A DNA stretch of 64,000 nt from positions 744,001 through 808,000 of the forward strand of contig WWBZ02000073.1 of NCBI GenBank assembly GCA_011503125.2, read 5' to 3'. This stretch comes from Botryosphaeria dothidea (lineage: Eukaryota > Ascomycota > Dothideomycetes > Botryosphaeriales > Botryosphaeriaceae). The notes under the pieces are model-generated. The model saw nothing but the letters and a program-made list of their open reading frames with translations. It was not told the DNA's origin and did no database searches. The position numbers and the translations under genes were made by a program. Positions 56,347-64,000 of the stretch are shown one piece after another; within the stretch, counting starts at the first letter, position 1, and every line of letters starts with the position of its first letter.

Positions 56347-57775
56347 ATGTCATCCTCGTCCCTGTCGGGTTCGCCCTACATCCTTGATCCATCGAGCCAT
56401 GCCAATGTCTCGGGCAAGGTTGTCGTGATAAGCGGTGAGTCGCTTCCCTCTCGCATTGCGTCAACACCTCCCGCATCAAAAGGAAAACCACCGAGACACA
56501 CTACCCATGCAGGATAAACCATGCATCCCGCCCTTAGCACCCGCACCCACGGCCCCGGTCCTACTTTGCCCCCAGTCCCTCCCCGTCCCCAGTCCCTGGT
56601 CGACATCTCCCTTCCCCTCCTCTCCACTCGTCCGCAAACCCAAACACCCATCCTCCTCTTAACTAACGGCCTCCCCTCCCCCCCTCGCAGGCGCCGCCAA
56701 CGGCATCGGCGCCGCCCTCGCCCGCGCGCTCCACGCCCACGGCACCGCCGCCCTCGCCCTCGGCGACACGGACGCCGCCGCCGGCCAGGCCCTCGCGGCC
56801 GCCCTGCCCGGCACGACCTTCGTGCGGACGGACGTGCGCAGGTACGGCGACGTGGTTACGCTGTTCAAGGCCGCGAAGGCTGCGCACGGGCGGGTCGACG
56901 CGGCGGTGGGGTGCGCGGGGGTGCTGGAGCGGGGCATGTGGTTTGGGGAAAGCATGACGCCGGAGGGGGTGGAGGAGGCGCCGGACATGGCGACGGTGGA
57001 GGTGAACCTGCAGGGCGGGTTGTATTTCGCGAGGGTGGCGTGCGGGTATCTGAATGGGGGAGGCGACAAAGCGTTGGTGCTGGTGAGCAGTGCGGCCGGG
57101 TTCAGGGAGAGTCCGGGGTTGCCGGTTTATCAGGTGCGTGTTTTCTCGGGATTTTTCTTGCTTGCGTTTCTCTCTCTTTTGTTCTGTTTCCTATTCGGGC
57201 TTCCTGGTTTTGAAATCATTGCGATCACGGTGCTTTCTAATCTTCTTCTCTCAAATGGCTACGGTCTGCTCAACACATGCGAACATGGCACGGAAAAGAA
57301 TCGAGTGAAAGTGTGCAAAGTTCATGCCTCTTCTCGGCCTGCCAATTTATACAAGTTTATTGTCTCCGTGTATGACACTCATGCGTCTCGTTCACAGACA
57401 ACCAAAACCGGCCTCCTCGGCCTCGCCCGCAACCTTTCCCTCACCCTGCACCCTACCACCGGCATCCGCACCAACATTCTTCTACCTGCCATGACCGAAA
57501 CCGGCATGGTTGGCCCTGCCGCACAACTCTTCCGCACGGCAGGCTTGGCTATCAATTCTGCAGAAGATGTCGCGGCGTTCATGGTCGATATGATTGCGCG
57601 GAAGGAGAGGAATGGAAAGGCGTTGAATGGGCTGGCGGTCTACGTCGAGGGTGGACGTGGATGGGAGATCGAGGAGGGGTTGAAACGGACGATGAAGCAG
57701 TGGCTAGGAGCGGAGCCAGTGGAGAGGATTGAGGAGGACAAGAGAGTCGTGGAGGCGGAAATGTGGGGAAAGTAG
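56347..57775 (+). CDS. short-chain dehydrogenase/reductase
   Basis: Exons 56347-56434, 56691-57133, 57398-57775; 302 residues. Introns of 256 and 264 nt are the longest in the window. Classical SDR layout: cofactor motif VVVISGAANGIGAALARAL (GxxxGIG, spanning intron 1), FVRTDVRRYGDV, VGCAGVLE in place of NNAG, catalytic Ser in LVLVSSAAGF, and YxxxK formed exactly across intron 2 (VYQ joined to TTKTGLLGLAR). The Asp in LGDTDAAAG after the second strand suggests NAD(H) preference. Closest in style to fungal 15-hydroxyprostaglandin-dehydrogenase-like SDRs. The substrate is unknown. It lies 1.4 kb upstream of the urea transporter on the same strand, with no evident functional link. Confidence 0.88.
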
Positions 57776-59180
57776 AGCGCGTGTCGCTGAGATTTGTGGG
57801 ATGAGTCCAACGCTTGAGGAACTACGATGGTATTTCCTTGTAGCAGGCCTGCCAGCAGGAATCCGAACGTTAAACTTATCAAATTGTGGTCAGGAATTTG
57901 TCTAGGTCACGTGATGGCAATGCGTCCGATGATTTCCGCGCAAATGCTCAAAACTCAGGTCAATTTCGAGGAAGAGGCAGGATCAGGCGATCGAAGTGCA
58001 GCTCCACGGTCCTGAAATTGGAACAAACCTGAGACCAACTCAGACTGATGGCTGACGGTCGATACAAGCTTCTGGGGTGGACGCCTCGGTCCCCACAAGC
58101 CCCAGAAGGGTACGAACTGTGGCGAATGCCTGACGTCGATATGCACGGTCCATACACGGATCCAGCGGGAAGCTTGGTGAAAGGACACGAAACAGGACTG
58201 TCCTACAATGGGTCGGAGAAGCGAGTTGGAAGTGAGAGGGTGAGGTGTGAAAAACGGGTCGGCGGCGCCAAGAGGCAAAAAGGACAAAGAGAAATTCAAG
58301 AGCCGGCGGGAGGCGTCTCAGTTCCACGATTGAGCTAGTTTCTTGGGTTTGCGATGACTCGATGGAGTTGTGAGAGAGAAAAGGTTGGCTCGAAATCAGC
58401 ATTGATAAGGCAGCAACGCGCGGACCAATCACGGCGCGTGGAGTAAATCAGAGCCCCCGTCATCGGCCGCCAACGGGTGTGCGTATCTTGATCTCTTGTG
58501 CACAACATTTTTGGCAATGTTAGCATGAGCCCGTCTTGTAGCTCTTAGGCCGGCCTGTCAGTGCTTGGTTGGTAGTTTGTAGCGTGGTGCTTGCAGAATT
58601 GGTTGAACGCCCATTTTGAGTTTCCGACTGCAGGATTACCACCACCGTACTTCGTACTGCAAAAGCTAAATATTGCTTCCCCTCCGTAAGCAGCATTCCC
58701 CACGGTTTCGTGCTGCAGCTCCACGTGCTTTTGTGACCAGCGCCAGCCGTTGCGTGCAACCGTTGACTAAGGGCGGGTCTTATCGCGGAGCCATCGACAC
58801 CCCCAGCTTCCCTTATCTCCTGCAGCGTGCGACCCCAACCCGCGATTGTGTTCCTGCACGCTCAGCGAATCGGCAGACCAAGTCAGCTCCCGTCCCGAGG
58901 AGACATTCCAGCCTTGGCCTCGAGAGGTCGCTGGCCCGAAACCCTTGCCCGCGCTCAATCTGCAGCCCGCTCGCCCGCCATCCATGTCTTACCGCCGCCG
59001 CCCATGCTACCGATCGTCGGAACCGGGGTAGCACGCCGTCACCACGGCTTTAAGCTTGATTCATATCAGCGGGAAGCTTTGGAGTCCGGGTACCATTTAT
59101 AACCCGCCCACGCCCAGCTCTTGTCGGCTTTTCTTGGGCTTCCGCACCGATCAGAACCTGAGCACAACATTCGAGCCAAC
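57776..59180. promoter_or_regulatory. upstream region of the urea transporter with GATA-factor sites
   Basis: No gene recognised in 1.4 kb. Four HGATAR-type sites (GATAAG/CTTATC) occur: 57875-57880, 58404-58409, 58779-58784 and 58812-58817; the last two are 33 bp apart and about 360-400 bp before the ATG. Fungal urea permease genes are normally under AreA-type GATA nitrogen control, so these are plausible functional sites, though such 6-mers are common by chance. Confidence 0.45.
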
Positions 59181-61829
59181 ATGGCCTTGACAACCGGTGA
59201 ACCGCCGCTGAGCCAAGCCGTTGGCTATGGTGTCGTTGTGGGCTTGGGCTTTGCCTTTGCGTGAGTTTCGAAGGCCATTGATTTATCGTACTTATTTTCT
59301 GATGTTTCATCCAATCACAGCTTTGGCATGATTTTGACGACTTTTGTCCTTAAGAGGTACGTTGGATTTTCCATCTCACACAGTAATTGGCGACAACAAA
59401 ATTGAAAGTCGCACTTTTTTCATTGTCGAACCGCCTCTTCGTCTGATTTTAATGAATTTCTGCTTCATCGACGGCTAGAAACTTCGCCTCAACGGCTGGT
59501 TTCCATCTCTGTCCTAGAGTCAACATTAGAAAAGCTACCAGCCACGGCCATGTGCGTTTAAAAGTTTGGTACTAACGATCATTGTCCAGATACAACTATG
59601 AGCTCCAAACGAGCGAAATGTTCAGCACTGCTGGAAGAACAGTCAAGTCCGGTCTTGTGGCCTCCGCGGTCGTCTCATCATGGACATGGGCTGCAACATT
59701 GCTGCAATCTTCGGGTGTTGCATACAACTAGTAAGCTTTGCTAGCCATGATTAGTTGGTCAGGTTGCTAATTACATACAGTGGTGTCTCTGGGCCTTTCT
59801 GGTATGCTTCGGGAGCTACCGTGCAAATCATTCTCTTCGCTACTCTGGCCATCGAGCTCAAGCGGAGAGCACCCAACGCACATACTTTCCTCGAGGTCAT
59901 TCGCGCTCGCTACGGCGCTGTGACGCACATTGTCTTTATGGTTTTCGGCCTAATGACCAACATTCTTGTGACAGCCATGCTTCTCACCGGTGGTTCTGCC
60001 GTCGTAACAGCTTTGACTGGCGTGCCTACTGCTGCGGCTTGCTATCTCCTCCCGGTCGGCGTTGTCTTGTATACCCTCTTTGGAGGTATCAAGGTTGGTA
60101 CGATCAGATTTCTGACTTAAGAATGACCCCTGACTTTCAACCAGGCCACATTCTTGACCGATTATGCCCACACCGTGGTTATCCTTGTTATCATCTTCGT
60201 GTTTGCTTTCACGACTTACGCTACCAATGATGTCGTTGGCAGCCCCGGCCGTGTTTATGACCTCCTCGTCGAGGCCTCGAAGCGTCATCCAGTTGAAGGC
60301 AATGCTGAAGGCAGTTATCTTACCATGCGCTCGAAGGAGGGCGCAATCTTCTTCGTCATCAATATCGTGGGCAATTTTGGCACTGTTTTCTGCGATAACG
60401 GTATGAGAACCACTGGCTGCTGAGAATGCTCCGCCATAGCTGACCCGGATATCATAGGTTACTACAACAAAGCCATTGCTGCGAGCCCCGTTCATGCACT
60501 TCCCGGATACATCATGGGCGGTCTCAGTTGGTTTGCCATTCCCTGGCTCGCCGCCACGACCATGGGCCTTGCCGCTATTGCACTTGAAAGCAACCCTGTC
60601 TTCCCGACCTACCCGAACCGTATGGACCCTGCAGATGTTTCTGCCGGTCTTGTTCTCCCTGAAGCAGCAGTCGCCATGCTCGGAAGCGGTGGTGCAGCGG
60701 CCACGCTATTGCTCATTTTCATGGCTGTGACATCCGCAATGTCTGCTGAGTTGATTGCCGTGTCTTCAATCTTCACATATGATCTGTATCAGACATATTT
60801 TAACCCACAAGCCACTGGAAAGCAGCTCATCTACATGTCCCACACAATGGTTGTTGGCTTTGCAGTCATCATGGCTTCTTTCAGTACCGGACTCTACTAC
60901 GCAGGGTAGGTTATACGGTCTCCGATAGTCGGCGACTTACACTGACATCTCGACTACAGCATTTCCATGGGCTACCTCTACCTCCTCATGGGCGTCATCA
61001 TCTCCTCCGCCGTCCTGCCTGCAAGTCTCACCCTCATGTGGAGCAAGCAAAACTGGGCCGCCGCGACCTTCTCCCCGCCCCTCGGTCTCGCATGCTCCCT
61101 CATCGCCTGGCTCGTCACCGCCAAGAAGCAATCCGGCACCCTCACCGTCGCGACCACCGGCGCGAAGTAAGCACTCCCAGCCCCTTCCGCCCTCCCAACC
61201 CAGCCATAAAAAGACTGACCCCACACAACAGCAACCCCATGCTCGCCGGCAACGTCGTCGCCCTCCTCTCCCCGCTCGTCTTCATCCCCATCCTCACCCT
61301 CGCCTTCAAGCCCCAAAACTACGACTGGCTCTCGATGAAGGCGATCCGCCGCGCCGACGACCACGACCTCGCCGCCTCCGCCCACGTCGACCTCGAGCTC
61401 GTCCCCGGCGGCACGCGCTCCTCGGCCGACGAGGAGGCCGCCGAGCAGGCGAAGCTGCTCCGCGCGTCGCGCATCGCCCGCGGCCTCACCGCCCTCATGA
61501 CCGTCTCGTTCCTCGTGCTGTGGCCGATGCCCATGTACGGGAGCGGCTATGTGTTTTCGAAGCCGTTTTTCACCGGCTGGGTCGTCGTCGGGATCCTGTG
61601 GCTGTTCTGCAGCTCGGCGTGCGTGGGCGTCTATCCGTTGTGGGAGGGCAGGAGCACGATGAAGAGGACGGCGGTGGCGATTTGGAAGGATGTGAGGGGC
61701 GATAAGAGCGTTGTGGCGAAGCCGGTGCATGGGGAACCGGCGGTTCTGGAGGGCGAGGAGAAGGGCGTGAAGGGTGCGAGTGGGGATGTTACGCCGACGA
61801 GCGGTGGGGAGAAGGGGGAGAAGCAGTGA
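59181..61829 (+). CDS. dur3: urea active transporter (Dur3 / UreA type, sodium:solute symporter family)
   Basis: Eight exons: 59181-59260, 59321-59356, 59590-59730, 59781-60093, 60145-60400, 60458-60905, 60960-61166, 61232-61829; 692 residues, phase consistent at every junction. Exon 2 is only 36 nt. Hallmarks: [99 protein letters not shown] and [20 protein letters not shown]. These are the diagnostic blocks of fungal and plant Dur3 proteins in the SSS superfamily; about 15 helices fit the length. It imports urea (and in yeast polyamines) with protons at the plasma membrane. The C-terminal tail is charged ([10 protein letters not shown]...GEKGEKQ) and probably regulatory. No frame damage. Confidence 0.95.
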
Positions 61830-62458
61830 AGGGATAAATGGAGGAAAAGGGTATGATGATCATGAAAAAGGCTTTTAGGTCTAAGCGTGATGATTGCGAA
61901 TGGAACATGGCCTTGTGGAGAGTAGTTCTCTTGTAGAAGGGGATTTGTTGAAGATACCACACAGATTTAATCCTTATCCTGAGTTCAATGCCTGATTAGC
62001 CGGTGTGACGTTTGTTATCCTAGCGGCTTGGATCCAGTACGGGAGTTCGTGTAACATTTTTGATATTAAAGTATCAGCGACACGAATTTCTTCCCCCTCA
62101 TAACTTTATATCAGTCCGTTCAAGCAAACGCAGCATAACCTCATGCCGATGCGTTGAGCAGAAGCAACTTACTCAGAAATTTGGTGCACTTGGGCACACA
62201 ATGACAGTGAAGTTACGCATCAGGTCATACTTTGATTCTGAACAGGGGTGAATCTGAAAATGTTGATTTCTTGATATCTGGTTTTCAGCATACAGCCGAA
62301 TCAAGTACGCGAATTTCCCTTGCAATATCCAACTGGGAACCTACACCCATGAGCCCCCCCCCCCCCCCCCCCCGCCCCCCTCGCCTTTGAGGAACTTGTA
62401 ATTTGGACACTGATGACCTTCAACGATACCGATCCCATATGGAGGTCAAGGATTCATC
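61830..62458. other. convergent intergenic region with a poly-C tract
   Basis: Between Dur3 and the minus-strand BTB gene. Holds the simple repeat listed separately. Otherwise nothing recognised. Confidence 0.5.
62354..62380. repeat. poly-C mononucleotide tract
   Basis: Twenty consecutive C (62354-62373), one G, then six C. It lies about 80 bases beyond the 3' end of the BTB gene. Such tracts are length-unstable and hard to sequence; the complementary strand is a long G-run able to form quadruplex structures. Confidence 0.9.
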
Positions 62459-63284
62459 TCAATAGATTCGTCCCAGAAAGGCCAACACTTTTGTGTCTGA
62501 GTGATACACTGCAAGTTCCTCCTTATGCTCATGGTATGCACAACGGTCGATCATGCACCACATCAATCTGCATAGTACCCTTGGTGTTCTCGGCCGGATC
62601 TTCTCAAAGTCCTCTTGGGCAACGGCGTAATCCCTGAAGAACTCACCCGTCTCAAGCTTGCTGCAGTATGTCATGAGACTGTCCTGGGTGCGGAGTACCA
62701 TGTCGACCATGAGTTTGCGAAGACCCGAGTTGTCTGGAGTGTTTTCGTACACGTAGGGTATAAAGTTGACGGGAAGGGTCCACTTCTGGGCAATGGCGTC
62801 GAACAGAGCGTCAATAAGAGCTATCTTGAGCGCTCTAACTCCACGAGCATCGGCAAACACGAACAGCTTGATGAGTCCGAGGACATGTCCCTCCTCATCG
62901 GCATGTGGCGTTATATCCCGGGTGTAGAGCCAGCAGAGAAAGCTCTTGAAAACTTCGACATCATCCTCCTCAAGATGTACCGCGCCCTCTCTGCCCTCCT
63001 TGAAGTTCGTGTTGTTGAGGGCGGCGTTAAAGTACGGAGAAGCGGCGCAGACGAGGCCCTTGTGCACCGAAAAGTCGCATTTTCTCTCGCCCTGGCCGAC
63101 AGTTACGCGGACGATGTTGCCGTGTGTCGCACTGTACGATCCTCGCATGAGTGCAGGAAACATGCAGCAGTGACTGGTGAGGGTATACTTACAAGTCAGG
63201 AAAGACATTGAGCTTCTCAAATTCCTTGCAGACGCTCATGCAGCGCCATCGCTTGTTGTCTGTCGCAGCTTTGCCCGCCATCAT
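62459..63284 (-). CDS. BTB/POZ domain protein
   Basis: Two minus-strand exons, 63284-63193 and 63131-62459 (GTAAGT...GTACAG intron), 254 residues. The first exon supplies MMAGKAATDNKRWRCMSVCK. The BTB fold begins after the splice: THGNIVRVTVGQ, KCDFSVHKGLVCAASPYFNA, NNTNFKEGREGAVHLEEDD, VEVFKSFLCWLYTRDI and LIKLFVFADARGVRALKIAL. These match the fungal BTB family (large expansions in Pezizomycotina) that includes putative Cul3 adaptors. The C-terminal ~100 residues (PVNFIPYVYENTPDNSGLRK, then MVDMVLRTQ) are the usual fungal extension, of unknown function. No kelch or ankyrin repeats. Frame intact. Confidence 0.88.
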
Positions 63285-64000
63285 TGCGGTGCGGTGGCGG
63301 CGGAGTTGGGTTGTTTGTTGGTGTGGAAAAGGAAGAGGAATCCGGCAAACGCGGCGGCGGGAGACGGCAGACGGCAGACGGGAGGCGGCGGACGGTAGGC
63401 GAGGAAGTCATGGTGGGGGTTTCTGCATCTGGCTCTTGACTGCGATTGCCTCATCACTAGATGTGTCCCTGAAAGAATTGCGTTAACTTCGCCTCGTGGG
63501 AACTGAAGCACTCGTTGGAACGCACATGTAATTGAATCTGGTAAACACCACTTCCGTCCCAATCAGTGCTTCGACTTCTCACGGCAGTATTGCATCACGA
63601 TATCTTGGTAGTATCCTCACAAAGACATTTACGATGTCCAAATGTCGAAGTGTTGCAGTAAAGAGAGCTGTGGAGCCGCTCTCCACCATTTCTGCCGCGG
63701 TAGTTTTCGTCAGCATGTAGGCTCCAAGACTGCATCCCTATCGATAGCTGAGTGCTAGATACTGAACCGTCCGGAACCTTGATGATGGGTCTAAAACGCC
63801 TGCCCGCATCTTCGATCCGGATGAGCCTCGTCGTCTGATCGCCGGGTATTTTTGGCTCCGGTTGGCACTCGGTATGACTGGAGATGCATTACTTCACCCA
63901 ACGGTGAATTAGAGAGAGTGCTTCGGCCGACGTTGTCTTATTCGTCATCGGAGATCCTATCAGATCTCCATAGAAGTCGATAAAAAACAATTTAGCATAT
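63285..64000. other. upstream region of the BTB gene
   Basis: Short frames only; a GGCGG/GACGGCAGACGG-rich stretch near 63,350-63,400 is locally repetitive. No gene recognised up to the window end. Confidence 0.45.

Overview
This is a eukaryotic window, almost certainly from a filamentous ascomycete (Pezizomycotina; the class cannot be fixed from sequence alone). Most genes carry short GT-AG introns (about 48-90 nt, with CTAAC/CTGAC-like branch sites). Gene types typical of the group are present: a HET-domain protein, a fungal hybrid histidine kinase, a bZIP regulator, a Dur3 urea transporter, a Rax1-like RGS membrane protein and peroxisomal crotonases with C-terminal SKL/AKL. No CRISPR array, rRNA, convincing tRNA or intact transposon was seen. 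Exon boundaries were worked out by hand from splice signals and reading-frame continuity, so they are models.

Layout. 1-2.9 kb: no recognisable gene. 3-20.4 kb is an accessory-looking stretch: peroxisomal crotonase 1 (SKL), a bZIP factor with a +1 frame disruption, a HET-domain protein, a decayed zinc alcohol dehydrogenase, an F-box protein with a second +1 disruption, a small secreted DUF1264 protein, a FAD monooxygenase and crotonase 2 (AKL). 21.6-26.3 kb: a 1,507-residue hybrid histidine kinase on the minus strand. 27.9-32.5 kb: a 1,463-residue protein with two OTU-like domains, the first lacking the catalytic residues and the second keeping them. 33-39.7 kb: a probably secreted DJ-1/PfpI protein, an RMD1/RMD8-type DUF155 membrane protein and a Rax1-like protein. 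39.7-45.3 kb: gene-poor, with a cluster of five TCCGCGGA palindromes. 45.3-49.1 kb: mitochondrial threonyl-tRNA synthetase and a divergent coiled-coil membrane protein. 49.1-53.1 kb: mostly non-coding, with one doubtful small gene. 53.1-61.8 kb: an MFS transporter, a short-chain dehydrogenase and Dur3. 62.4-63.3 kb: a BTB/POZ protein. The rest is empty.

How the genes may work together. The housekeeping half (histidine kinase, DUF155, Rax1, ThrRS, MFS, Dur3) looks like ordinary chromosome. The first 20 kb mixes two peroxisomal crotonases, a FAD monooxygenase, a regulator and a dead dehydrogenase without any PKS, NRPS or terpene synthase. It may be a dispersed or eroding metabolic neighbourhood, not a complete biosynthetic cluster. 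The most unusual object is the tandem pseudo-OTU/OTU protein: SAP-like N-terminal repeats, a probable deubiquitinase core with an inactive partner domain, and a long basic, low-complexity tail.
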